A DNA stretch of 64,000 bases from Brevibacillus dissolubilis (GTDB lineage Bacteria; Bacillota; Bacilli; Brevibacillales; Brevibacillaceae): contig NZ_VCNA01000002.1 in assembly GCF_006170445.1 (NCBI RefSeq), forward strand, positions 310,001 through 374,000, given 5' to 3'. The position numbers were made by a program, and so were the translations under genes. Below the pieces are notes generated by a model. The model worked only from the letters and a program-made list of their open reading frames with translations, did no database searches and was not told the origin of the DNA. Positions 16,946 through 24,833 of the stretch are shown here, piece by piece; positions within the stretch are counted from its first letter, which is position 1, and every line of letters starts with the position of its first letter.

Positions 16946-17303
16946 AGATGATGAGAGCATCCGGTTTCAGTTCACCCGTTTCCTGCGCAGACGTGTCCAG
17001 GAGGTCTATGTCGCGGCTAATGGACAGGACGGGCTGGAGATGTATCGGGAGCATCTGCCTGATGTCGTGATCTCCGATATCCGTATGCCTGTGATGAATG
17101 GGCTGGAGCTGGCGAAGGAGATTCGTGCGTTCCACCAGCATGCGCGCCTGCTGTTCATCTCCGCACAGGATGATGATCTGTTTATGGAGCAGATTCGGGC
17201 GCTGGGTGAGGATAATTTTATTAAAAAGCCGGTGCATCTGGATGAATTGCTTGCGCGGTTGAATCGGTTTGCCGATGAGATTGTGGCGAGTCGGGCTAGT
17301 TAG
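16905..17303 (+). CDS. Single-domain response regulator (receiver)
   Basis: This roughly 132-residue CheY-like receiver has EDDES near residue 13, phospho-acceptor Asp in VVISDIRMPVMNG near 57, Ser in LLFISAQD and Lys in FIKKPVH. No output domain is present. I chose the ATG at 16905 because GAGGAG is 8 nt upstream; the ATG at 16899 is only 2 nt from it. The gene overlaps the receiver-like glycosyltransferase by 41 bp in another frame, so the two are translationally linked. It probably acts by binding partners in the same locus. Confidence 0.88.
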   Translation: MENTMKAIRVLFVEDDESIRFQFTRFLRRRVQEVYVAANGQDGLEMYREHLPDVVISDIRMPVMNGLELAKEIRAFHQHARLLFISAQDDDLFMEQIRALGEDNFIKKPVHLDELLARLNRFADEIVASRAS

Positions 17304-17341
17304 GTCGTTCATTTTGATAGAAAGAATTTCTCGATTGATAG

Positions 17342-17381
17342 AAAAAAGGAAGCTTCCGAGTTAGAGGAGGCTTCCTTTTTT
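17342..17381 (+). terminator. Terminator after the receiver gene
   Basis: The arms AAAAAAGGAAGC (17342-17353) and GCTTCCTTTTTT (17370-17381) form a stem with A and T runs at its base, so it may work in both directions. Confidence 0.75.
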
Positions 17382-17426
17382 GAGTTGGCTTGTAGTCGGT
17401 TTATTGAAGTCGTTTTTTGGGTTATA

Positions 17427-17542
17427 GAGGTCGCTCCGGCAGGAGCGTGAGGATCATCTGTTTTCCAGTCGCCTTTCCCTCACTTCGTTCAGCCGGTCTC
17501 CTTACAAACAGATGATCCTCACGCTCTCTGGTTGTGCCAGCT
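17427..17542. repeat. Structured 117-bp repeat, copy 2 (inverted relative to copy 1)
   Basis: Perfect 21-bp inverted repeat 17443-17463 / 17506-17526 around a 42-nt loop that is the exact reverse complement of the loop in copy 1. One stem pair differs between the copies, with both partners changed, so pairing is kept. Small side hairpins are also retained. It does not look like an IS end: no transposase is near and no target duplication is obvious. Confidence 0.85.
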
Positions 17543-17833
17543 GACTTATAACAAAGCAGAAAAGCTTCTTTCAGTAAAACTCTGCAACTGGAAAACAGGC
17601 AAAAGTGATCTTCCTGAAAACGAACCGCTACTTCTACTTTTCTAGCAATCCGTCTCCTCCATCTCAATCTATCTGATCTTTTCTACCAATCATCTCTTCA
17701 TACATAACAATCTCTTTTCTTCCTCACAAGACTTTCTTCCCCATAACACTCCCTCTAGCCATGCCTGCATTTTGAGATAACGACCCATACATCCGCACCT
17801 TAATCTGGATACGACTCAAGATTACGCACGACC
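17543..17833. other. Gene-free stretch
   Basis: A pyrimidine-rich 290-bp stretch lies between repeat copy 2 and the stop of the histidine kinase. I see no credible frame, strong hairpin or promoter in it. Confidence 0.5.
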
Positions 17834-20287
17834 CTAACTAGAGATTTTAGCGACACTCTCTCTGGCAACTTCACCTTCACCGTCCGACTCCGGCTGATAC
17901 ATCGGCAAGAATAGCGTCAATAACGCCCCTCGCTCGGTGTTGGTCGCGGCGATCTTCCCTCCAAGGTTTTCTTCGACGATGGTTTTGCACATGTAGAGCC
18001 CGATGCCTGTGCCCTCTTGTTTGGTCGTGAAATAAGGGTCAAACACCTTGCCGATGATCTCTTCGGGAATGCCGCCGGCGGTATCCTCAAATTGGATCAC
18101 GACTTGGCCGCAGTACTCAAAGCCGACGATGTGAATCTCTTTTTCCTGGGTTTTGCGCTCTTGGAAGGCTTGCTTGGAATTCTGGAAAAAGTTGAGCAGG
18201 ACTTGGTTGAACTCGTTGGGATTGCCTACGATACGCAGGTCGTCCTGGATGTCATAGGTGACATTGATCTCGCCGTGCTTGATCTCAGGGTTAAAGATCG
18301 AGACGCCTCGCCGTACCATCTCAGCAGGTGAGAGAACGTATTTTTCTTTATTCGGATTGAAAAAATTGCGGAAATCATCAATCGTATCTGACATATGCTT
18401 GATCAGGCGCATGCTTTCCCTGGTCGACTCTTCCAGATACTCTTGATCGATTTCGCCGTATTCATAGGCTTCCTTCACATCCTGGATAATCAGACCGATC
18501 GAGTTGAGCGGCTGTCTCCATTGATGGGCGATATGTCCGATCATCTCGCCCACCGCCGCAAAACGGGACTGGTGGATCAGCAGATGGTCTTTTTCCCGGT
18601 TCTTCTGGACTTCATCCTGGACACGTTGCTCCAGAATGCCATTGAGGATGGACAGCTCGCGCATCATCGTCTGCATCTTGGCTTCGGTCGCCTTTTCCTT
18701 AGTCATATCGGTGTTGATGCCGACAATACGCAGCGGCTTCTGATTCTGGTCACGGATCACTCTCGATTTGGAGTAGATCCATTTGACCTCACCAGCTGGA
18801 CCGATGATGCGAAAACTAATGTTCAGCCGGTCGGTCTCTTGCAGTTCTGACATAACCGCAAGCACCTTGGCCTCGTCTTCCGGATGAATTTTTTTGAGCC
18901 AGCAGGCTGGGTCCAACACGACCTCTTCGGGTGAGATCCCCCATACCGATTCGACGGACGGGCTGATGTAGAGCACCCGGTCAAAATCAGGCGTAACCGA
19001 CCAGACCACATCGTGCACCGAATCTAGAATCTCGGGAATCAGTTCCTCCAAGCGGGAACGCTCTGACTGGACCTCCTGCATATGCAGTTGGATCGTTTCT
19101 GTCATCTGCTTCATATTCCCGATCAAGCTGTGCATCTCATGTACATTGCTCTCTGGCCAGTCGATCTGCTCTTCCTTTTGCACCCGCTCTGGAATATTGG
19201 CGGTTGCTGCATGGAGATTGGTGAAGATGCGGCTCATATAACCGCTCAGAAGACCAGCCGCCAGAATCGTGCCGAATGTCCCCATCAGCGACAGCAGCAA
19301 AAAGCGGTTATACTTCTGGTAAGTCTCCTCCAGATACGGCCGGATCGAGATTTTGACGAACAGCGTCCACGGGCGTTCGCTTTTCCCTTGGATCGTCTGC
19401 TTGCTGTAATAGATTGAATCCGCCCATTTCATCAGAGCAGGGCGGTCGTCATCCGGCATCCAATGATAGATATTCAGGTCAACCTGTTCCACTCGTCCCT
19501 GCTCTTCGAACGCCAGCTCCTGCATCCCCTCCATTGAGGTAAGGCGGCTGGTGATCATTTTTCCATGCTCGTCCATCACCACGGCTACCATCTCAGAGGA
19601 CTTGAGCGGGAGATCTGCCCCATACTGGAAAAACTGAGTCGTCGCCCACGTACTCTGCTGAATCTGATGGATAATCCGCTGCTCGATCAGGCGGTTCTCT
19701 TCCCGCCCCTCATACAGAGTGGCAAACATCGAAGGAAAAATCACAAACGACACCATAATGCCAAAAAACACCTGACGCAGCCCAATCCGACCACTGCTAC
19801 GCACTCGATTTGGAAGCTTCATCCACCTGGTCAAGGGCAGATGATGCATCAACAGGTACGCCACCGTCGCATTCCCGATACTGCCAAGCATATCCTTGAG
19901 CATCTGTTGATTGGTGAGTACCCACGGAAATTCCAGTACGTGATAATAGAACAGATAGGCAAGCGGAATCCCCACGATCATCCAAAAGATCGACACCGAC
20001 ACAATCAGGTTGCGCGTCCGCGGGTCACGCATACAGATCCCGACGAACAAGGTCTCACACAGATGGATGAGCGCGGTGTACGGATGCCCGCTTATCAGTG
20101 CTGGCCCGATACTAGCCGCTACGGTCACCAATAGCCCCGCCCACAATCCGTAAAAACGCAGAATTAAGAAGACGAACACACTGCCAAAGAAAAAGTCCGC
20201 TCCCACACTCATTGACAATCCACTCATATTGCCGAGTACGGCCAAACAGGTTAAGAGCAGGAATCCTGCTGCCTGATGAAATTTCAT
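17834..20287 (-). CDS. Membrane PAS sensor histidine kinase
   Basis: This 817-residue protein has five or six hydrophobic segments in residues 1-150, then a membrane segment near 175 and another near 330 that flank an extracytoplasmic domain. A HAMP-like linker follows, then a PAS domain at about 425-545 (VKWIYSKSRVIRD), a coiled coil, a HisKA domain with the phospho-His in GHIAHQWRQPLNSIG near 610, and a HATPase domain (NQVLLNFFQNSKQAF, DTAGGIP, GTGIGLYMCK). It autophosphorylates and passes phosphate to a receiver. It is transcribed on its own, convergent with the receiver at 16905-17303, and is the only kinase near the phosphorelay parts of this locus. The signal is unknown. Confidence 0.9.
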   Translation of the reverse strand: MKFHQAAGFLLLTCLAVLGNMSGLSMSVGADFFFGSVFVFLILRFYGLWAGLLVTVAASIGPALISGHPYTALIHLCETLFVGICMRDPRTRNLIVSVSIFWMIVGIPLAYLFYYHVLEFPWVLTNQQMLKDMLGSIGNATVAYLLMHHLPLTRWMKLPNRVRSSGRIGLRQVFFGIMVSFVIFPSMFATLYEGREENRLIEQRIIHQIQQSTWATTQFFQYGADLPLKSSEMVAVVMDEHGKMITSRLTSMEGMQELAFEEQGRVEQVDLNIYHWMPDDDRPALMKWADSIYYSKQTIQGKSERPWTLFVKISIRPYLEETYQKYNRFLLLSLMGTFGTILAAGLLSGYMSRIFTNLHAATANIPERVQKEEQIDWPESNVHEMHSLIGNMKQMTETIQLHMQEVQSERSRLEELIPEILDSVHDVVWSVTPDFDRVLYISPSVESVWGISPEEVVLDPACWLKKIHPEDEAKVLAVMSELQETDRLNISFRIIGPAGEVKWIYSKSRVIRDQNQKPLRIVGINTDMTKEKATEAKMQTMMRELSILNGILEQRVQDEVQKNREKDHLLIHQSRFAAVGEMIGHIAHQWRQPLNSIGLIIQDVKEAYEYGEIDQEYLEESTRESMRLIKHMSDTIDDFRNFFNPNKEKYVLSPAEMVRRGVSIFNPEIKHGEINVTYDIQDDLRIVGNPNEFNQVLLNFFQNSKQAFQERKTQEKEIHIVGFEYCGQVVIQFEDTAGGIPEEIIGKVFDPYFTTKQEGTGIGLYMCKTIVEENLGGKIAATNTERGALLTLFLPMYQPESDGEGEVARESVAKISS

Positions 20288-20334
20288 ATCAGTCCACTCC
20301 CTGTTTTCTCTCTATTTCGAAAGGATATTCAACT

Positions 20335-20364
20335 ATTATATAGTGTAGTTTATCAGGTTTGTAA
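20335..20364 (-). promoter_or_regulatory. Weak candidate promoter of the histidine kinase gene
   Basis: On the minus strand a perfect TATAAT lies at 20340-20335, with a poor -35 (TTACAA at 20364-20359) 18 bp upstream. The ATG is about 48 bp downstream. Confidence 0.4.
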
Positions 20365-20386
20365 CTGGTATTTTCAAATAAAAAAA

Positions 20387-20413
20387 AATCAGGGACGAGT
20401 GGTATCCCTGATT
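20387..20413 (-). terminator. Terminator of the serine hydrolase operon
   Basis: AATCAGGGA (20387-20395) pairs with TCCCTGATT (20405-20413) and is followed on the minus strand by a long T run. Confidence 0.85.
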
Positions 20414-20416
20414 GTT

Positions 20417-21397
20417 CTATCTATTCAAATGGCTGGATGACCCCACGATCCCCGGCAAGACCATCTCCCGAAACATCTGCATCGGCCGCAATGACGCCTC
20501 ATACATCTCACTCGTCACCACAACCACCATCTGCGCCCGTGGCACGACAATGATATACTGCCCGCCGAACCCCAAGGCAAAATAATACCGATTCTCCTCC
20601 GAAACATCCTCTCTCGCCGGATCAATCCAGTTCACCCACCAATGATAGCCATAATGCCCGATCCGCTCATAGGTGAAAAACCGCGCTTGGGTCGACTCTC
20701 TCACCCAGTCGCCCGGCACGATCTGCTGACCCTGCCACTTACCACCGTTGAGGTAAAGCGTTCCAAACCGCGCCATCGCCTCTGCCGTCATCACCAGACC
20801 GTCGCCGCCGTTGCTGATGCCTTTGCTGTCTTGGTACCAGTGAACCTCGGAGATCCCAAGCGGGGCGAACAGATGCTTCTTGGCATAGGCAGCTGCTGTC
20901 ATCCCCGTTGATTTCTGCAAAATCGCTGACAACAGGTGCGAACAGCCCGAATTGTAGTTCATCTGCTCCCCCGGATTCACGGTCAGCGGACGCTCCAGCA
21001 CGAACCGCACCTGGTCACTCGCATATTTCATATGGGAAAACGACTGCCACTCACCAAACTCCGGCCAGTGATAGCCTGGCGTCATCTCGAGCAGATGGCG
21101 GATGGTAATGTCCCGCTTGCGGGCATCATCCAACTTGGCATATTGATAGGGAAAATATTGTTTAATCGGTGTATCCAAGTCGGCAATCGCCCCCTGCTCC
21201 AAGGCGATCCCGATCAGTGCCGAGATGACACTCTTGGTGCAGGAGTTGAGCTTTTGCAGCTTGGTTTCGATCTTTTTATTTTTGTGGTAGCGAAAAAGGG
21301 TCTCACCGTCGCGGATGATCAGGAAGCTCATGATCTTTTCTTTTTGGATGGCCCGCTGCAAGGTGTACAGGACATCAGGGTGAATGGAGCTACCCAC
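20417..21397 (-). CDS. Serine hydrolase of the class C beta-lactamase/DD-peptidase type
   Basis: This 326-residue protein has the SxxK motif with the catalytic Ser in SCTKSVISALIGIAL near residue 52, the second motif YNSG near 147, and a C-terminal FGGQYIIVVP region, as in the beta-lactamase family of esterases and peptidases (EstB/AmpC-like). No signal peptide is seen, so a cytoplasmic esterase or amidase is more likely than a wall enzyme. The GTG start at 21397 has AGGGGG upstream. It follows the alpha/beta hydrolase by 12 bp in the same operon. The substrate is not predictable. Confidence 0.8.
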   Translation of the reverse strand: MGSSIHPDVLYTLQRAIQKEKIMSFLIIRDGETLFRYHKNKKIETKLQKLNSCTKSVISALIGIALEQGAIADLDTPIKQYFPYQYAKLDDARKRDITIRHLLEMTPGYHWPEFGEWQSFSHMKYASDQVRFVLERPLTVNPGEQMNYNSGCSHLLSAILQKSTGMTAAAYAKKHLFAPLGISEVHWYQDSKGISNGGDGLVMTAEAMARFGTLYLNGGKWQGQQIVPGDWVRESTQARFFTYERIGHYGYHWWVNWIDPAREDVSEENRYYFALGFGGQYIIVVPRAQMVVVVTSEMYEASLRPMQMFREMVLPGIVGSSSHLNR

Positions 21398-21409
21398 GGG
21401 ATGTTCCCC

Positions 21410-22273
21410 CTATTTCAACACAAACTCGCTGATTCTCTCCGCCGTTTCCTTCGGATGAGTCAGCATTAAGAGGTGCAAGGAATCCTCCAACCGGACGGCT
21501 TCGGCTGTCTCTACCGTTTTCAGATAGGCCTGACGCGCTTCAAGGAAGAATTCGCGCTCCTCATCCCCCGGAATCTTGGTCTCATCGGCGAGCATCAGCA
21601 GCACAGGCACTTCTAGCTTCGCGAACAGCTTATCTACATCAAAGGTGGCGTATTCGTTAAAATACGCACGGAACGCATCAACAGGCAGGCGGTAGGAGTA
21701 GCTCCCGTCCTCTTTTTGCTCCAGCTCATGCTCGATCACAGGGAAATCGACGTGATAGGCCCCGTAGCGCCCTTGGAAAAACTCCTGCGCGTCCGCCATG
21801 CTCGCATACGAAACGGATTGGAAATGCTCAATCGCTCCTTCCAGATGAAAGCCCGGCACGTCACTCAGACGGAAGTAGCCACCGTCGAGCAGTACGATTT
21901 TGTCGGTCAGCTTCGGATACGTAACGGCAAACATCTGCGCCGGCACGCAGGAGAACGAGGCCCCGACGACCGTTGCCTTTTCTACCTTTTCATGTTCGAG
22001 CAGGCGGCGGATATCATCGGCAATCTGGCGGAACGAATACGGCTTCTGGCGGGAGGTGTTGCCATGCCCGCGCAGGTCGAGTCCGAGAATGCGGAAGTGG
22101 TCTGCCAGATGAGGAACAACACCTGCAAAAATCTCTTTGCTGGCACGAATCGAGTGCAGCAGTACAAGCACAGGTGCGTCCGGCTGGGTCGGCTGGTTAA
22201 GATCAAAATACTCGGTCGTGAAGCCTTCATAGGTGAACTGCTTGGTAATCGCTGATAGATCAATGGTAGTCAT
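21410..22273 (-). CDS. Alpha/beta hydrolase
   Basis: This 287-residue protein has the alpha/beta hydrolase fold pattern: an oxyanion segment (VLVLLHSIRAS), LDLRGHGNT, a nucleophile elbow VVGASFSC near residue 105, and a late DSLHLLMLTHP that may carry the catalytic His. The elbow has Ser where the last Gly of GxSxG is usual, a modest departure. No signal peptide is present. It lies between the PepV-like dipeptidase (46 bp) and the serine hydrolase (12 bp), so the three are probably one operon. Substrate unknown. Confidence 0.75.
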   Translation of the reverse strand: MTTIDLSAITKQFTYEGFTTEYFDLNQPTQPDAPVLVLLHSIRASKEIFAGVVPHLADHFRILGLDLRGHGNTSRQKPYSFRQIADDIRRLLEHEKVEKATVVGASFSCVPAQMFAVTYPKLTDKIVLLDGGYFRLSDVPGFHLEGAIEHFQSVSYASMADAQEFFQGRYGAYHVDFPVIEHELEQKEDGSYSYRLPVDAFRAYFNEYATFDVDKLFAKLEVPVLLMLADETKIPGDEEREFFLEARQAYLKTVETAEAVRLEDSLHLLMLTHPKETAERISEFVLK

Positions 22274-22319
22274 AAAAATTGGGTCTCCTTCTCGTGTTGT
22301 CCTATTATCTATTGTGATT

Positions 22320-23993
22320 CTATTTTGCTAATTCATACATGGCTTGGGCGTAGATTGCCATCGCCGCGACGAGGTCATCGATCTCAGCGTACTCGTCCTT
22401 TTGGTGGGCGAGGCATTCCTTGCCGGGGAAAACAGGGCCGTATGCCACGCCGTACTTGAGCGTGCGGGCATAGGTGGAGCCGCCGGAAGAAAGCAAGGTG
22501 GCAGGCTGTCCGGTGTGTTGCTCATAGACATTTTGCAGAATACGGATGCTCGGGTGATCCTGTGGGACATAGTGCGGATAAGTCGTGCGCAGGTGGGAGA
22601 ACGCCCAGCCCAGCTCCGTGGTTTTCGCCTTTAGCATCTGCAGACGCTCGTCGAGAGAGACGGTCGCGGGATAACGGATGTTGAGCTTGATGGTCGCGCC
22701 CTCCTCTGGGCTGTAGCGGAACCATCCGGCATTGCTGGTCAGCGGGCCTGTCACATCATCCTCGCAGGCGATCCCAAGCCTCACGCCGTAGTCGTCACCG
22801 TGCAGATATTCCGCGACGAACGCAAGGAACGGGCGGGCCTCCCCGGTGAAGGTGACTCCAACTCCAGATAATCCGTGCAAAAAGGCTGCTAGAAACGTAC
22901 CCGCATTCGTGCCTTTGAACGGCTCCATCCCGTGGGCGGCTTCGCCTTTGAGGTGGAAGGTCAGGGTGTCGTCGGAGGTGCGGTCTGTGTGGTCAATCAG
23001 ATTGTGACCAGACGTGCGTTCTGCGTGGCCGATCAGATTGTGCTCGGCGAGGAACGAATTGTATGAGGAGATGAGTTGCTTGATGGTTGGAGATGGCTCG
23101 GCATCGGCACGCTCTTTTATAGTTGGTGATAGCCCGTCGTCGGCACGATCTTTCATGTCCGAAGACAGCTCGGTGCTCGTGTCCGCTGGTATTCTCACAA
23201 CAGCCCGCGCCAGATCAGGAACCATGTTGCCCTGATCACCCGAGTAGAATTCAATCAGGGTGAACGCATTGTTGTCGGCTTGAGCTGGAGTGTACGGCAG
23301 TTGAACACCCTGCGTCCGATCCTGAACCGTTTGAGCTGTTTGAGTCACAGCAGCCCTCGCATCCTCCGCTCCTGCGATCACCAATGTCGGATTGATCTGC
23401 CCCTTCTCCGCATGAATCATCGGAAAATCAGCATCCGGCGAAAAGCCAATCTCAGGCAGCGTCTCAAGCTCCGCATACCGTTTCATACACAGCCAGCCGC
23501 TCTCCTCGTCCGTCCCGATGATGAACCGAATCCGCTTTGTGAGGGGCAGACCCGAGTCGCGGAGCATTTTTAAGGCAAAATAGGCGGCAAGCCCCGGCCC
23601 TTTGTCATCAATCGCGCCACGGGCATAGATGCGCCCATCGCGGATCGCCGGCTCGAACGGCGGACTCGTCCAGCCTTCGCCTACCGTGACGACGTCCACA
23701 TGGATCAGCACGCCTACCTCTTCTTGGTCAGCCTCACCGTAATCGATGTAGCCTGCGTAGCCCTCCAGGTTCTTCGTGCGAAACCCATCCTGCTCGCCTT
23801 GTCCCAATATGTATTCCAGCGCTTCCGCTACCCCGTCACCGAACGGACGGCCTTCTGTTGCGGTCGTCATGTCTTCGATGCTGTTAATCGCAAGAAACGT
23901 CTGCAGCTGTGCCAAAAAAGCCTCTTTATGCGATGCCGCAAGCGCTTTCCAGTCATCCGGCGTCAACGGTTTTGCCGTTGGATGGTTCGTCAA
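22320..23993 (-). CDS. pepV: PepV/Sapep-type M20 metallodipeptidase with a repeat-bearing insertion
   Basis: The product is an M20 dipeptidase: metal ligands His98 and Asp100 (LIHVDVVTVGEGW), Asp129 (GAIDDKGP), the catalytic Glu pair at 163-164 (TDEESG), Asp187 (SPDADFP) and a late CLAHQKDEY. Such enzymes hydrolyse dipeptides in the cytoplasm. At 557 residues it exceeds the usual 465-475. The excess is residues about 271-342 in the lid region, made of low-complexity repeats, including a 12-residue tandem repeat (NLIGHAERTSGH then NLIDHTDRTSDD). The TTG start has AGGAGG 9 nt upstream. Catalytic residues are intact, so it is probably active. Confidence 0.85.
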   Translation of the reverse strand: MTNHPTAKPLTPDDWKALAASHKEAFLAQLQTFLAINSIEDMTTATEGRPFGDGVAEALEYILGQGEQDGFRTKNLEGYAGYIDYGEADQEEVGVLIHVDVVTVGEGWTSPPFEPAIRDGRIYARGAIDDKGPGLAAYFALKMLRDSGLPLTKRIRFIIGTDEESGWLCMKRYAELETLPEIGFSPDADFPMIHAEKGQINPTLVIAGAEDARAAVTQTAQTVQDRTQGVQLPYTPAQADNNAFTLIEFYSGDQGNMVPDLARAVVRIPADTSTELSSDMKDRADDGLSPTIKERADAEPSPTIKQLISSYNSFLAEHNLIGHAERTSGHNLIDHTDRTSDDTLTFHLKGEAAHGMEPFKGTNAGTFLAAFLHGLSGVGVTFTGEARPFLAFVAEYLHGDDYGVRLGIACEDDVTGPLTSNAGWFRYSPEEGATIKLNIRYPATVSLDERLQMLKAKTTELGWAFSHLRTTYPHYVPQDHPSIRILQNVYEQHTGQPATLLSSGGSTYARTLKYGVAYGPVFPGKECLAHQKDEYAEIDDLVAAMAIYAQAMYELAK

Positions 23994-24037
23994 TCGGTTC
24001 AGCCTCCTTTTATCCGCTCTATGCTATGCCCCAAACG

Positions 24038-24075
24038 AAAAAGGAGCCTCGGCACGCGGCCATTCGCTCCCTTTT
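24038..24075 (-). terminator. Terminator of the Liv-type transporter operon
   Basis: AAAAAGGAGC (24038-24047) faces GCTCCCTTTT (24066-24075). On the minus strand the hairpin is followed by a T run, 48 bp past the stop of the last ABC gene. Confidence 0.75.
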
Positions 24076-24122
24076 CTTCCCATTCTATTCGTTCATTGCA
24101 GGTGCTTGCAAGAGAATTTACA

Positions 24123-24833
24123 TTACGCTCCGAGATACGTACGGATCACCCGCTCGTCATGCAGCAGATCCTGCGAATTCCCCGTCATCTCCACCTGACC
24201 GGATGACATCACATACGCCCGGTCTGAGATGGATAGAGCCGCGCCTGCGATCTGCTCGACCAGCAAGATGGTTTTGCCTTCCTGACGCAGCTGGGAGACG
24301 GTGTCGAGAATCAGCTTGACGTACAGCGGCGAGAGACCCATCGACGGTTCATCCAAGACGAGATACTGCGGATTCGACATCAGTGCGCGGGATAAGGCGA
24401 GCATTTGCTGTTCCCCGCCGGAGAGGGTGCCTGCTTGTTGGTTGCGGCGTTCCTTCAGCCGGGGAAAACGCTCGTATTCGCGCTCCATCTGCTGCTGGAC
24501 TTGCTTGGGGTTCTTCTTGATCTGGGTGTAGGCGCCGAGCAGCAAATTCTCCTCAACAGTCTGATCCCCAAAAATCTGACGGCCCTGCGGCACGTGGCTG
24601 ATCCCCTTTTTCATGATTTCATGGGCGGGCTGGCCGATCAGGGATTGACCGAGATAGGTGATCTCCCCTTCTTTTACCTTGACCAGTCCCGTGATAGCTT
24701 TGAGCAGGGTGGTCTTGCCTGCGCCGTTGCGGCCGATCAGGGCGACGATCTCCCCTTCGTTGACATGCAGGTCGACACCGCGCAGGGCTTGCGCCATTCC
24801 ATAATTGACGTGCAGATTATTTACCGACAACAA
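24123..24833 (-). CDS. livF: Branched-chain-type ABC transporter ATPase (LivF)
   Basis: The product is an ABC ATPase of about 236 residues with Walker A (GRNGAGKTT), the Q-loop region, signature LSGGEQQ and Walker B (YLVLDEPSMGLSP), a close match to LivF. The start is a TTG at 24833 with AGGAGGT 8 nt upstream; a longer frame beginning at 24914 adds a basic, non-family tail. The start overlaps the end of the permease-ATPase fusion by 17 bp. It would energise the HAAT-family importer encoded upstream. Confidence 0.88.
   Translation of the reverse strand: MLSVNNLHVNYGMAQALRGVDLHVNEGEIVALIGRNGAGKTTLLKAITGLVKVKEGEITYLGQSLIGQPAHEIMKKGISHVPQGRQIFGDQTVEENLLLGAYTQIKKNPKQVQQQMEREYERFPRLKERRNQQAGTLSGGEQQMLALSRALMSNPQYLVLDEPSMGLSPLYVKLILDTVSQLRQEGKTILLVEQIAGAALSISDRAYVMSSGQVEMTGNSQDLLHDERVIRTYLGA

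Noticed and set aside
17422-17667. Small minus-strand frame covering repeat copy 2, and a similar one over copy 1 (5651-5833)
   Set aside because: The translated sequences differ outside the stem, neither has a ribosome site, and the nucleotide-level pairing explains the conservation better.
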